Source: Hyphomicrobiales bacterium (lineage in GTDB: Bacteria > Pseudomonadota > Alphaproteobacteria > Rhizobiales > Hyphomicrobiaceae). Taken from it: a stretch of 55,524 nt of DNA. Positions 44,496-53,359 of this stretch are shown here, in pieces (position 1 is the stretch's first letter; each line of letters begins with the position of its first letter). The DNA lies in contig JANXRM010000477.1 of NCBI GenBank assembly GCA_025353015.1, forward strand, positions 1 through 55,524. Reading direction: 5' to 3'. The notes under the pieces were generated by a model. It did no database searches, was not told the DNA's origin, and saw only the letters and a program-made list of their open reading frames with translations. Made by a program: the position numbers and the translations under genes.

Positions 44496-45116
44496 TCAGG
44501 CGATCAGATCCTTGCGGGACATGACCGAACCATCGCCGTTCAAGCGATAGACGATGGGAACGCCGGTCCCGAGCTCGCGTTTCAGGATCTCCTCGCCGGT
44601 CAAGCCTTCGAGTTTCATGATGAGGGCGCGCAACGAGTTGCCATGCGCCGCCACAATGACGTTCTTGCCCGCCTTCACCGCCGGCCAGATTTTCGCCTCG
44701 TAGTAGGGCAGCACGCGCTCCAGCGTATCCTTCAAGCTCTCGCCACCGGGGGGCGGCACGTCGTAGCTGCGGCGCCAGATGAGCACCTGCTCTTCGCCCC
44801 ACCGCTTTCGCGCATCATCCTTGTTCAACCCGGAGAGATCGCCGTAGTCGCGCTCGTTCAGCTTCTGGTCGCGCAAGGTTTCGAGGCTCTGCTGTCCAAG
44901 GCCGTCCAAGATCAGCTTCAACGTGTGCTGGGCACGAGTGAGATCGCTGGTGAAGGCGATGTCGAACTTGAGCCTTTGGGCCTTCAGGAGCACGGCTGCC
45001 GTCTTCGCCTCGGCGACGCCCTTTTCCGTGAGATCGGGGTCTTTCCAGCCGGTGAAAAGATTGAGCTTGTTCCACTCGCTTTCGCCATGGCGAACGAGCA
45101 CCAGTACATTGTCCAT
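44496..45116 (-). CDS. gpmA: 2,3-bisphosphoglycerate-dependent phosphoglycerate mutase
   Basis: A 206-aa histidine phosphatase-fold enzyme interconverting 2- and 3-phosphoglycerate. The phosphorylated histidine is in [10 protein letters not shown], the substrate arginine region is [12 protein letters not shown], the acid is in [17 protein letters not shown], and the second histidine in [18 protein letters not shown]. It is the short alphaproteobacterial form. ATG 45116 has GGGAGAG 4-5 nt upstream. It follows dapB by 86 bp, an order I associate with Hyphomicrobiales. Confidence 0.96.
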   Translation of the reverse strand: MDNVLVLVRHGESEWNKLNLFTGWKDPDLTEKGVAEAKTAAVLLKAQRLKFDIAFTSDLTRAQHTLKLILDGLGQQSLETLRDQKLNERDYGDLSGLNKDDARKRWGEEQVLIWRRSYDVPPPGGESLKDTLERVLPYYEAKIWPAVKAGKNVIVAAHGNSLRALIMKLEGLTGEEILKRELGTGVPIVYRLNGDGSVMSRKDLIA

Positions 45117-45202
45117 AGGTCTCTCCCGTGTGCGATGGCCGCCCATACCCAAGCGGCGTCACGAAGCGTTCTGCGGCGGCGTGTGATGCCGGCAACGCGC
45201 AA

Positions 45203-46009
45203 CTACATTCCCAAGACATCCGCCATCGAGAAAAGGCCCGGCCCTTTGCCGCGGCCCCAGAGGGCCGCCTTGATGGCACCGCGCGCGAAGATGCCCCGGT
45301 CGGTGGCGATGTGCGTGATGACGATGCGCTCGCCGTCGGCGGCGAAAACGACACTGTGCTCGCCGACGACGTTGCCGCCGCGAAGAGTGGCAAATCCGAT
45401 GTCGCCACGGTTGCGGGCGCCGGTATGGCCGTCGCGAACGCGGACGCTGCGGTCCGCCAACTTGATCTTTCGGCCTTCGGCGGCGGCTTGGCCGAGCATC
45501 AGAGCCGTGCCTGAGGGCGCATCGATCTTGTGGCGGTGGTGCATTTCCAGGACTTCGATGTCGAAATCCTCGTCCAGCGCTTCGGCAACCTTGCGCGTCA
45601 CCGCGGTCAAGAGATTGACGCCAAGGCTCATGTTGCCGGCCTTGACGATGGTGGCGTGGCGGGCGGCCGCGCCGAGCTTGGCCATTTCGGCCTCGTTCAA
45701 GCCGGTCGTGCCGATGACGTGGACGATGCGAGCATTCGCGGCCAACCCGGCGAACTCGACGGTCGCCTTGGGAATGGTGAAATCCAGAATGCCGTCGACC
45801 TTGGCGACCATCTCGAGCGGGTCATCGGTTATCAGGACGCCGGTGGCGCCGATACCCGCGAGGACACCGATATCCTGGCCGATGGATTTCGATCCCTTGG
45901 GTTCGATCGCGCCGGTGATCGTGCAGCCGTCGATGCATTGAGCGGCGCGCATCAGTTCCTGGCCCATACGGCCGGCGGCGCCCATGATGGCGAGTTTCAT
46001 TTCGGACAT
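45203..46009 (-). CDS. dapB: 4-hydroxy-tetrahydrodipicolinate reductase
   Basis: DapB reduces HTPA in lysine and diaminopimelate synthesis. The 268-aa protein has the nucleotide-binding [12 protein letters not shown] at residues 8-19, [14 protein letters not shown], the substrate/catalytic [16 protein letters not shown] motif and the late [15 protein letters not shown] segment. Length fits. It lies between ppa and gpmA on the same strand with gaps of 140 and 86 bp. Confidence 0.97.
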   Translation of the reverse strand: MSEMKLAIMGAAGRMGQELMRAAQCIDGCTITGAIEPKGSKSIGQDIGVLAGIGATGVLITDDPLEMVAKVDGILDFTIPKATVEFAGLAANARIVHVIGTTGLNEAEMAKLGAAARHATIVKAGNMSLGVNLLTAVTRKVAEALDEDFDIEVLEMHHRHKIDAPSGTALMLGQAAAEGRKIKLADRSVRVRDGHTGARNRGDIGFATLRGGNVVGEHSVVFAADGERIVITHIATDRGIFARGAIKAALWGRGKGPGLFSMADVLGM

Positions 46010-46149
46010 GTTCGCTCCCTCGGCTTGTCACCTGTTCCAGCCGTGCGTTCGCGGTATAGCAATGGGCAGGACTGGGTGGAAGGGTGATGCGGCGTGTTGA
46101 TTTATAGGTAGCCGCGCCGGCACTGCTGGCGGCGGAGACGACCGGTGGA

Positions 46150-46686
46150 TCAGCCCGGGTGAGCGCGGGCACGCTCGATGGCTTCGGTGATGAAGCGCCG
46201 CGCTTCATCCGCGTCGCCCCAGTGCTTGATCTTGACCCATTTACCAGGTTCCAGATCCTTGTAGTGCTCGAAGAAGTGCTGGATTTGGCGGACCGTGATT
46301 TCGGGTAGATCGGTATGATTTTTCACGCGGTCATAGCGCTGGGTGATCTTCGAGGAGGGCACCGCGATCACCTTCTCGTCGCCGCCGCCGTCGTCTTCCA
46401 TGACCAGTACGCCGATGGGCCGGCAATTCATGACCGCGCCGGGGGCGATCGCGCGGGTATTACAGACCAGCACGTCCAAGGGGTCGCCATCGGCGGAGAG
46501 GGTATGCGGCACGAAACCGTAATTTCCGGGATAGCGCATGGGCGTATAAAGGAAGCGGTCGACGACGAGCGTACCGGACGCCTTGTCCAGTTCGTATTTG
46601 ATCGGTTCCCCGCCGACCGGAACCTCGATGATGACGTTGATGTCGTTCGGCGGGTTTTGGCCGATCGCTATGGCATCGATGCGCAT
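46150..46686 (-). CDS. ppa: Inorganic pyrophosphatase (family I)
   Basis: A 178-aa soluble pyrophosphatase. The family I signature DGDPLDVLV with its metal-binding aspartates is near residue 66, preceded by IKYELDK and [12 protein letters not shown], and followed by KNHTDLPE and [16 protein letters not shown]. It hydrolyses PPi to drive biosynthesis. It lies 140 bp upstream of dapB. The divergent exported-protein gene starts 128 bp away. Confidence 0.97.
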   Translation of the reverse strand: MRIDAIAIGQNPPNDINVIIEVPVGGEPIKYELDKASGTLVVDRFLYTPMRYPGNYGFVPHTLSADGDPLDVLVCNTRAIAPGAVMNCRPIGVLVMEDDGGGDEKVIAVPSSKITQRYDRVKNHTDLPEITVRQIQHFFEHYKDLEPGKWVKIKHWGDADEARRFITEAIERARAHPG

Positions 46687-46814
46687 GGGGTGCTCCTCTT
46701 TCCCGTGCTGTCTAAAGTCCGCACCGGGTGCCGTCCAGTTGCATCGCGTTGCGGCGGAATTGCCACATTGTGTCCGCAGGTGTCAGTTATGCTCCGCCTG
46801 GGAAGGCGAGGACA

Positions 46815-47405
46815 ATGGCGATGAATCGAGCGCGTGCAGGCGTTTTGGCCACCATTTTATACATTGGAGCATGGGCTTGTGCCCACCCCGCCAACGCCAA
46901 TCCGCTGAAAAGCCTCTACACGACGCTGGAGCTTGCGTCCTGCCGGCGCGTTGAACAGCATGCTGACGGCCATTCCTGGATCTGTGCCGGGCTCGATGGT
47001 TACCCGGTTCGGGTGGCGGAGGGCGATCAACGCACCTTCGTCAGCGTGGGCGACGAAGCGGGCCGGCATCGGGCGGCGGAGCAGACACTCGCATCCTTCA
47101 ATTCGATCTTTGATGCCAAACATGCCCGCGCGACACTGGAATGGCGCATTGTCCGCCAGAACGGGCGCCCGGTGCCGTTTGCCACGATCTTGCGCTATTT
47201 CACGTTAGCCGGCGGGCGACAGGGCGAAGTTCTCGTCGTCACGCGGGTGGCCTCGGGCCAGTCCTGCCATGTCGCCCATATCGACGCGCTGGCCAATCCC
47301 GATGCGATCGCCATCGCGCGCCAGATCGCCGATACAACAGCGCGCAGGTTCGATTGCAAATCCGCGCCCGACGTCCGCGGGCGACGGAGCAAGAGCCCAA
47401 GGTAG
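46815..47405 (+). CDS. Exported hypothetical protein
   Basis: A 196-aa protein with a signal peptide (MAMNRARAGVLATILYIGAWACAHPANA) and a mature domain that may hold a disulphide or metal pair of cysteines (LELASCRRVEQHADGHSWICAGL and a later GQSCHVAHID). The C-terminal tail is basic. I do not recognise the domain; the GYPVRVAEGDQRTFVSVG segment is reminiscent of small periplasmic beta-sandwich proteins but nothing more can be said. ATG 46815 is chosen because the signal peptide begins there; the longer ORF adds 29 codons without pattern. Confidence 0.6.
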   Translation: MAMNRARAGVLATILYIGAWACAHPANANPLKSLYTTLELASCRRVEQHADGHSWICAGLDGYPVRVAEGDQRTFVSVGDEAGRHRAAEQTLASFNSIFDAKHARATLEWRIVRQNGRPVPFATILRYFTLAGGRQGEVLVVTRVASGQSCHVAHIDALANPDAIAIARQIADTTARRFDCKSAPDVRGRRSKSPR

Positions 47406-47475
47406 GTGGGAGCTTGGCGTCGGGAGAAGACCGCCCGCCAGTGGTTCACACGGCCGGATACGTAGGGCCCAGCTT

Positions 47476-47985
47476 TCACTGCCACGTATAGGCGATCTTC
47501 TCGAGCTTGGTGCCGCCGACCGTGTCCATGAGCTTGGCCGTCGGGCGACCGCCGCGGCGCCAATAGAAGCTCGCAGCGCCGGTATTTTCAGCCAAGGCCC
47601 AGACGATCAAGCCGTTGAGGCGGCGCTCGTCGAGAGCATGGCGGGCGGCCTCGAACAGGTGCTCACCGAAGCCCAGACCCTGATGATCCGGCGCCAGATA
47701 TATTTCGTAGATCTCGCCTTGGACCTTGCCGCGGCCGCGCGATCGCCCGAAGGTGGCGTAACCCGCAATCTGGCCGGCAACCTCCAGAACCAGCAGGCCG
47801 TCGGATCCTTTGGCCGCATTCTGCCACCAGCGTTTGTCGCGCCGCCGGATCATACTCTCCAGATGGAGATGGGGGATGATGCCGCGATAGGCGACCTCCC
47901 ACGACTGCCTGAACAAATCCGCCAGGACTGCCGCATCACGCGACATCCCCTTGCGAACGCGAACCTCGGTACGAGACTGGAGCAT
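47476..47985 (-). CDS. GNAT-family N-acetyltransferase
   Basis: A 169-aa GNAT. The acetyl-CoA pyrophosphate loop is HQGLGFGEHLFEAA near residue 101, preceded by the strand EIYEIYLAP, and the late NTGAASFYWRRGG segment is the typical C-terminal helix/strand with a conserved Tyr. Such enzymes acetylate amines, including ribosomal protein N-termini and small metabolites; the substrate is unknown. It converges with the exported-protein gene. Confidence 0.88.
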   Translation of the reverse strand: MLQSRTEVRVRKGMSRDAAVLADLFRQSWEVAYRGIIPHLHLESMIRRRDKRWWQNAAKGSDGLLVLEVAGQIAGYATFGRSRGRGKVQGEIYEIYLAPDHQGLGFGEHLFEAARHALDERRLNGLIVWALAENTGAASFYWRRGGRPTAKLMDTVGGTKLEKIAYTWQ

Positions 47986-48174
47986 GCAACGATTATAGAC
48001 AGGCTTTCGGGCGTGCGGGAAGTGGGTTCGTTTTGGGTTGCAGCGACGCGTCGAAGGTCTTGGTGAGCGCGGGTGCCGGCAGCCCTGCCCGAACGGACGG
48101 TTTGCTGTTTGAATTCACGGCTGTCTCCAGTATCAACGGGGCAAGATCTCTCGCACGATCAGGCACCGACACCC

Positions 48175-49287
48175 ATGTCCCAAACTGTGAACGGCCCCCG
48201 CCCGCAACCCGGCATTCTCGATATCCAGGCCTATGTGCCCGGCGATAGCACCGTGCCCGGCGGCATGAAGCCCATCAAACTCTCGTCGAATGAGACGCCG
48301 CTCGGCGCCAGCCCGAAAGCGATGGCGGCCTACCGGGCCGAGGCCGATCATATCGAGCGTTACCCGGATGGATCGGCGACGGCGTTGCGCAACGCGATCG
48401 GCGCTGCCTATGGGCTCAATCCCGCGCGCATCGTCTGCGGCTGCGGCTCGGACGAGTTGCTCAACCTCTTGGCACACGCTTATCTGGGCCAGGGCGACGA
48501 GGTGGTTTTTTCCGAGCACGGTTTTCTGGTCTACAAGATCGTGACGCTTGGCAACGGCGCCAAGCCCGTGATCACCAAAGCAAAAAATCTAGCAGCCGAT
48601 ATCGATGCGATGATTGCGGCGCTGACGCCGCGCACGAAGATCGTGTTTCTCGATAATCCGAATAATCCCACAGGCACATACCGGCCGTTCGCCGACGTTC
48701 GCCGGCTGCACGCGGCACTGCGCCCGGACACGCTGCTTGTGCTTGATTCAGCCTACGCCGAATATGTCCGCCGCAACGATTACGAGGCCGGCATCGAACT
48801 GGTGGCCACGTCGGAAAATTGCGTGATGACGCGCACCTTCTCGAAAATTTATGGGCTCGCGGGCTTGCGCCTCGGCTGGGCCTATTGTCCGCAGGCCATC
48901 GCCGACGTGCTCAACCGGATCCGCGGGCCGTTCAACGTAACGTCGGCTGCGATCGCGGCCGGCGTGGCGGCGGTTGCCGACAAGGCGCACGTCGAGACGT
49001 CGATCGCGCACAACGACCAATGGTTGCCTTGGGTGACTGCGGAGATCGAGAAACTCGGCCTGAAGGTGACGCCAAGTGTCGGCAACTTCGTGCTCATTCA
49101 TTTTCCAGCCGACCAAGCGCGGGGCGTCGAGGCTGCCGATGTGTTCCTCAAGTCGCGCGCCATCATCGTGCGGCGTGTGGCCGGCTATGGCTTGCCGAAT
49201 TGCCTGCGCATGACCATCGGCACGGCCGACGATAACCGGGCCGTCGTCGCGGCACTCGCCGATTTTCTCAAGGCGGGCCGCGCATGA
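48175..49287 (+). CDS. hisC: Histidinol-phosphate aminotransferase
   Basis: A 370-aa class I/II PLP aminotransferase: [19 protein letters not shown] at the N-terminus, [30 protein letters not shown] (the PLP-binding Asn), the DSAYAEY aspartate/tyrosine, and the Schiff-base lysine in [17 protein letters not shown]. HisC acts in histidine synthesis; in Hyphomicrobiales the copy beside tyrC can also serve aromatic amino acids. The gene overlaps tyrC by 4 nt (ATGA), so they are coupled. ATG 48175 is used; the track ORF adds 34 upstream codons lacking family pattern. Confidence 0.93.
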   Translation: MSQTVNGPRPQPGILDIQAYVPGDSTVPGGMKPIKLSSNETPLGASPKAMAAYRAEADHIERYPDGSATALRNAIGAAYGLNPARIVCGCGSDELLNLLAHAYLGQGDEVVFSEHGFLVYKIVTLGNGAKPVITKAKNLAADIDAMIAALTPRTKIVFLDNPNNPTGTYRPFADVRRLHAALRPDTLLVLDSAYAEYVRRNDYEAGIELVATSENCVMTRTFSKIYGLAGLRLGWAYCPQAIADVLNRIRGPFNVTSAAIAAGVAAVADKAHVETSIAHNDQWLPWVTAEIEKLGLKVTPSVGNFVLIHFPADQARGVEAADVFLKSRAIIVRRVAGYGLPNCLRMTIGTADDNRAVVAALADFLKAGRA

Positions 49288-50264
49288 GCAAAAGCCGCTC
49301 AAAGATCGGCCAGAAGAAAACAGTCGCACCAGTAGGGCCGATGTTCAAGCGGATCGCGCTGATCGGTATCGGGCTGATCGGGTCGTCGATCAGTCACGCT
49401 GCACGGCGGGCGGGGCTGGCGGGCGAGATCGTCGGCGCCGCGAAAACGGAGGCGACGCGGGCGACGGCAATCAAGCTCGGCCTGATCGCCAAAGGCTATG
49501 CGGATGCCCGCGAGGCTGTGCGCGGCGCTGATCTCGTCATTCTCTGCGTGCCCGTTGGCGCTTGCGGAAAGATTGCCGCCGAAATCGGACCGCATCTGGA
49601 ACCAGGCACCATTCTCACTGACGTCGGATCGGTGAAGGGCGCCATCGTCCGCGATGTCGGCCCGCATGTGCCCGCAGGCGTGCATTTCATTCCGGGACAT
49701 CCGATCGCCGGAACGGAGCATTCGGGGCCGGAGGCTGGCTTTGCAGAGCTCTACGACAATCGCTGGTGCATTCTGACGCCATTGCCGGGTGCAGATGCGG
49801 TTCACGTGACGCGGCTGCGCACGTTCTGGGAAAAGCTCGGCTCCAACGTCGAGATCATGGACGCCGATCACCACGACCTCGTGCTCGGTATCACCAGCCA
49901 CGTGCCGCATTTGATTGCGTTCAACATCGTCAATACGGCTGCCCATCTCGAACGGGTGACCGACAGTGAGGTGATCAAGTTTTCGGCCGGCGGTTTCCGT
50001 GATTTCACGCGGATCGCGGCCTCTGATCCCACTATGTGGCGCGACGTGTTCCTGAACAACCGAGAGGCGGTTTTGGAAATGCTCGGACGGTTTACGGAGG
50101 ATCTCATCCATTTGCAGCGGGCCATCCGCTACGGCGATGGCGACACGCTGTTCGATCTTTTCACCGAGGCCAGATCCATCCGCCGCGGCATCATCAAGGC
50201 GGGTCAGGATACGGCGGCGCCGGATTTCGGGCGCCCGCATGGCGCGCAGACGGAGAAGAAGTGA
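49284..50264 (+). CDS. tyrC: Prephenate/arogenate dehydrogenase (cyclohexadienyl dehydrogenase)
   Basis: A 326-aa TyrA-family enzyme of tyrosine synthesis. The NAD-binding [16 protein letters not shown] motif begins near residue 27, the [12 protein letters not shown] segment and [22 protein letters not shown] contain the conserved catalytic His and substrate Arg/Asn, and the helical C-terminal domain carries [21 protein letters not shown]. The ATG overlaps the hisC stop. After its stop the (GGGATCA)6 repeat begins within 5 nt. Confidence 0.95.
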   Translation: MSKSRSKIGQKKTVAPVGPMFKRIALIGIGLIGSSISHAARRAGLAGEIVGAAKTEATRATAIKLGLIAKGYADAREAVRGADLVILCVPVGACGKIAAEIGPHLEPGTILTDVGSVKGAIVRDVGPHVPAGVHFIPGHPIAGTEHSGPEAGFAELYDNRWCILTPLPGADAVHVTRLRTFWEKLGSNVEIMDADHHDLVLGITSHVPHLIAFNIVNTAAHLERVTDSEVIKFSAGGFRDFTRIAASDPTMWRDVFLNNREAVLEMLGRFTEDLIHLQRAIRYGDGDTLFDLFTEARSIRRGIIKAGQDTAAPDFGRPHGAQTEKK

Positions 50265-50268
50265 TCTA

Positions 50269-50477
50269 GGGATCAGGGATCAGGGATCAGGGATCAGGGA
50301 TCAGGGATCAGGGGCCGGGGATTAGGGGCCGGGGATCAGGGACAAAAAGGGAAAAAAAGACAAAATGGCAGATGGTTTGCGGGACTTCCGGAATCGAGAA
50401 TGCACTTTCATCGTCCTTTACTCGTCCCCAATTCTTTAGTTGTCCCTTGTCCCTCACTGATCCCTGGTTCCTGATCC
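50269..50477. repeat. GGGATCA heptad repeat with inverted partner, between tyrC and chaC
   Basis: Six perfect tandem GGGATCA copies fill 50269-50310, followed by degenerate GGGGCCGGGGATTAGG units. About 150 nt downstream an inverted partner CTGATCCCTGGTTCCTGATCC ends at 50477, two bases before the chaC start. The arms could pair. The right arm matches the tmRNA spacer repeat (20 of 21 bases). Between the arms is an A-rich stretch (AAAAAGGGAAAAAAAGACAAAA). No CRISPR-like spacers are present. Confidence 0.85.
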
Positions 50478-50478
50478 T

Positions 50479-51198
50479 TTGCACCCAGCATCCGACATTT
50501 GGATCTTCGGCTACGGCTCGCTTATGTGGCGGCCCGACTTCCCGTTCGTGGAGCGGGCGCGGGCAACCGTCGATGGCTACCATCGGTCGTTCTGCATCCG
50601 CTCGACGCATCATCGGGGCACGAACGCACGGCCCGGACTGGTGCTGGGCCTCGATCGCGGGCGGACCTGCACCGGTATCGCCTACCGGATCGCGGCCGAG
50701 CATGCAGCGTCCGTGATCGGCTATCTTCGAGAACGAGAGCTGATCTATGGAGTCTATCGCGAGACGTCGGTGATCGTGCGGCTCGATAATCAAGGTCAGG
50801 GAGATGCGGCCGGCGCCGGCTCGGGAACCGGTGGTCACGCTCACGTCCGGGCGCTGGCCTACGTGGTCGAGCGCAGCCATCCGAGCTATGCCGGCCGCCT
50901 GCCATTGGACAAGCAAGCTCGCATCATCCGCGCGGCCCGTGGTTCTGCGGGCGATAATCTCGACTACCTGTTCAATACGGTGTTTCTGCTCGCCGAACTC
51001 GGTATCCGAGAACCCGATCTGGTGCGGCTGCTGGGGATCGCTGGTCCGATCGCGGCACGCGGGGCCAAGCAAGTGCTGCAGCGGCCGGGTGTTGCCGCGC
51101 TGAGAGGATCATTGGCGCAACGGGCGTCTGCGCTGCCGCCACTTCCAGCAACGGATTTGCGTCGGTTCGGTTATCGATTGCGCGGTTCGGCAGACTAA
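50479..51198 (+). CDS. chaC: Gamma-glutamylcyclotransferase, ChaC family
   Basis: A 239-aa ChaC-like protein, which degrades glutathione to 5-oxoproline and cysteinyl-glycine. The substrate-binding IFGYGSLMWRPDF is at residues 9-21, DGYHRSFCIRSTHHRGT follows, the catalytic glutamate is in LRERELI (near residue 85), and YLFNTV is the late motif. The best start available is TTG at 50479, immediately after the GATCCCT repeat; no ribosome site is visible. The repeat may have displaced the native leader, or the start may use CTG at 50464. Confidence 0.9.
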   Translation: MHPASDIWIFGYGSLMWRPDFPFVERARATVDGYHRSFCIRSTHHRGTNARPGLVLGLDRGRTCTGIAYRIAAEHAASVIGYLRERELIYGVYRETSVIVRLDNQGQGDAAGAGSGTGGHAHVRALAYVVERSHPSYAGRLPLDKQARIIRAARGSAGDNLDYLFNTVFLLAELGIREPDLVRLLGIAGPIAARGAKQVLQRPGVAALRGSLAQRASALPPLPATDLRRFGYRLRGSAD

Positions 51199-51247
51199 AG
51201 ATCTAGAGATCTCGCGCCGCAGATCTTAATAGGGAGCCGGATAAAAG

Positions 51248-51301
51248 GATGCGGCCCGCCAGCGCCGGGTGGGGAGGGACATGGGCGCTGGGGGCCGCAT
51301 C
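51248..51301. terminator. Long GC-rich hairpin with a T-run on the minus side
   Basis: GATGCGGCCCGCCAGCGCC pairs with GGCGCTGGGGGCCGCATC across a 16-17-nt loop with one mismatch or bulge. Read on the minus strand the stem is followed by CTTTTAT, so it may terminate transcripts coming from sseA; it also follows chaC on the plus strand. Confidence 0.6.
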
Positions 51302-51732
51302 ACCGCTCAATGCCACGTTGCCACGTCGGGGGGGGAGGAGTGGCGGCACTGGCGGAAACTGGTGCTTGAAAATGGTCAAGCTGAGCGTTGGTTCGGAACC
51401 AGAAGGCTGCAATTTCGGCGATTTCGTGCGGCCGGGTCGAGGGGACCAAGTATCGGCGCATCGCTGCTGGTTTCAGGGCGCCTTCGGAAAAATATTACGC
51501 ATACTCATGAACTCCAATTTCGAGGACCTCACCTCCAAGTCAACAGAGTTGGAGGCCGATCCGTTCTCATCTAACGTTCACTGTTTATATGTCGTCATCG
51601 TTAATAATTACCCCACTCTACCGACAACTGTTAGTCTGTCAAATCACAAATGCGAATGCAGCCATAAGAAAAGCTGTGTCTGTCAATAGACAGAGAGCAC
51701 AGGAGCTGCTCGCGGCGGCACAGCGATCGAAC
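51302..51732. other. Intergenic stretch without a convincing gene, part low-GC
   Basis: The 146-codon plus ORF (51249-51689) begins in the hairpin, has patchy composition and no recognisable domain, so I do not call it. The part from about 51490 to 51690 is low-GC for this window (23 of 60 bases at 51601-51660), with TTAATAATTA. No RNA structure of note is visible. Confidence 0.5.
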
Positions 51733-52584
51733 TCAGCCGGTTTCGATCGGCAGGTCCGTCCGGGCCCCCCATTCCGACCAGGACCCATCGTAGACCGCCG
51801 CGTCGGCTTGCCCGAGTTGGCCGAGCGCAAAGGCAATGACGCCGGCCGTTACACCGGAGCCGCAGCTGGCGACCACAGGCCGGGCGGGATCGACGCCGGC
51901 GGCTTTGAACACGGCGCCGAGGGCTGCTTTGTCCTTCAACGTGCCGTCGGCATTCAACAACGTCGTGAACGGCAGGCTTTTCGACGATGGGATATGGCCA
52001 GACCGGAGGCCGGCGCGGGGCTCGGGAACCGAACCGGCAAAACGGGCTGCCGCGCGGGCATCGACGACTTGTACGCGCGCATCGCCGATCAAGGCTTTCA
52101 CGGCGGCGGCATCCCTGACGCGGGCGGCGTTGAATTTCGGCGTGAACGAGCGGACGGGATGGCGTGCCGAAGGTTCGTCGGTGACCGGGCGTCCCTCGGC
52201 CTTCCATTTCTTCAAGCCACCATTGAGAACCGCGACGTTCTCGTGACCCATGGTGCGCAGCATCCACCAGACGCGGCCCGCGGAATAAAGACCTTCGCTG
52301 TCATAGACGACGATGCGCGTGTCATCGCCGATGCCCATTTTGCCGACTTGCGCGGCGAATTGCTCCGGGCGCGGCAGCATGTGCGGCAGGGAATTGGATT
52401 TGTCCGCGATCTCGTCGATGTCGAAGTAGTGGGCACCCGGAATATGCGCGGCTTCATATTCCTTGCGCGCGTTGCGACCCGACGTCGGCAGGTGCATGGA
52501 GCCGTCGAGCAGGACAAGATTTGGGCTGCCGAGAGCGGCTGCCAGTGCAGCGGTCTCGATGATCCATTGGGTCGCATTGGCCAT
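51733..52584 (-). CDS. sseA: 3-mercaptopyruvate sulfurtransferase (rhodanese family)
   Basis: A 283-aa tandem-rhodanese protein that transfers sulfur from 3-mercaptopyruvate. Domain 1 includes HIPGAHYFDIDEIADKSNSLPHMLP, the CH2A-like region, and domain 2 ends in the active-site loop ASCGSGVTAGVIAFAL with the catalytic cysteine. CGSGVT is the loop type of mercaptopyruvate sulfurtransferases rather than thiosulfate rhodaneses (CRxGxT). It is 35 bp downstream of the AlaX-type gene and in the same direction as cysK, giving a cysteine-linked set. Confidence 0.93.
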   Translation of the reverse strand: MANATQWIIETAALAAALGSPNLVLLDGSMHLPTSGRNARKEYEAAHIPGAHYFDIDEIADKSNSLPHMLPRPEQFAAQVGKMGIGDDTRIVVYDSEGLYSAGRVWWMLRTMGHENVAVLNGGLKKWKAEGRPVTDEPSARHPVRSFTPKFNAARVRDAAAVKALIGDARVQVVDARAAARFAGSVPEPRAGLRSGHIPSSKSLPFTTLLNADGTLKDKAALGAVFKAAGVDPARPVVASCGSGVTAGVIAFALGQLGQADAAVYDGSWSEWGARTDLPIETG

Positions 52585-52619
52585 GGGTTACTCCGGGTCG
52601 GTGGGATGGTCGTAGCAGT

Positions 52620-53339
52620 TCAGGCAAAGGCAACGCGGACACGCCGGTTGAGCTTGCCCTTCTTTTCGATCTTGGTGACGGCAACGGTGCCGATCTCGTT
52701 GGTGTTGCGCACGTGGGTTCCGCCGCAGGGCTGCATGTCGACAGCACCTTTGTCGCCAATCAGCACGAGGCGAACCTTGCCCGAGCCCATGGGTGGTTTG
52801 ACGGCCATGGTGCGCACGAGGCCTGGATTGGCCTCGAGCTCGGCGTCGGTGATCCAGCGCTCGGTGACAGCGTGACCGGCTGATATCAACGCATTCAAGG
52901 CGGCTGTGAGTGTGTCTTTGTCGATGGCCGAGGCATCCTCGATGTCGAAGTCGAGCCGGCCTTCCTCCGCGCCGATCTGGCCGCCGGTGACTGGGAACTT
53001 GACCAGGCTGCACAGCAAGTGCAGTGCGGTGTGCATCCGCATATGCTTGTGCCGCTGCTCCCAATCCAGCGCGATCGTCACGGGTTCGCCGACGACTGGC
53101 AGCGTCGCGCCCTCGGCTGCGACGTGCACGATCGTCGTTTTGTCCGCGTCATAGACCGTCGTTGCGATCAGGCATGAGCCGCCACCGAACCGAATGACGC
53201 CGCGGTCGCCGGGTTGGCCGCCGGCCGAGGCATAAAAGGGAGTCTTATCGAGCACGATGCCGCCGCGTTCGGTCAGGCCCAAGACCTTGGCCGTGGCTTC
53301 GCGAAGATAGGCATCGGCGCGGTAAAGTTGCTCGGTCAT
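52620..53339 (-). CDS. Alanyl-tRNA editing protein (AlaX type)
   Basis: A 239-aa free-standing relative of the AlaRS editing domain, which deacylates mischarged tRNA-Ala. The zinc motif is HMRMHTALHLL (HxxxH, near residue 98), and the second half has VDMQPCGGTHVRNTNEIG with the further Cys and His ligands. The N-terminal TPFYASAGGQPGDRG segment is that of AlaX-M. I use the ATG at 53339; MPQGL at 53360 is also possible and would overlap the cysK stop (TGATG). It is coupled to cysK. Confidence 0.93.
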   Translation of the reverse strand: MTEQLYRADAYLREATAKVLGLTERGGIVLDKTPFYASAGGQPGDRGVIRFGGGSCLIATTVYDADKTTIVHVAAEGATLPVVGEPVTIALDWEQRHKHMRMHTALHLLCSLVKFPVTGGQIGAEEGRLDFDIEDASAIDKDTLTAALNALISAGHAVTERWITDAELEANPGLVRTMAVKPPMGSGKVRLVLIGDKGAVDMQPCGGTHVRNTNEIGTVAVTKIEKKGKLNRRVRVAFA

Positions 53340-53359
53340 TGTCGTCAAGCCTTGGGGCA

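Noticed and set aside
50269-50310. CRISPR array (six tandem repeats)
   Set aside because: The units are 7 nt and directly abutting, without spacers.
51249-51689. A 146-codon ORF as a hypothetical gene
   Set aside because: It starts inside a terminator hairpin, changes composition midway and has no ribosome site or recognisable domain.
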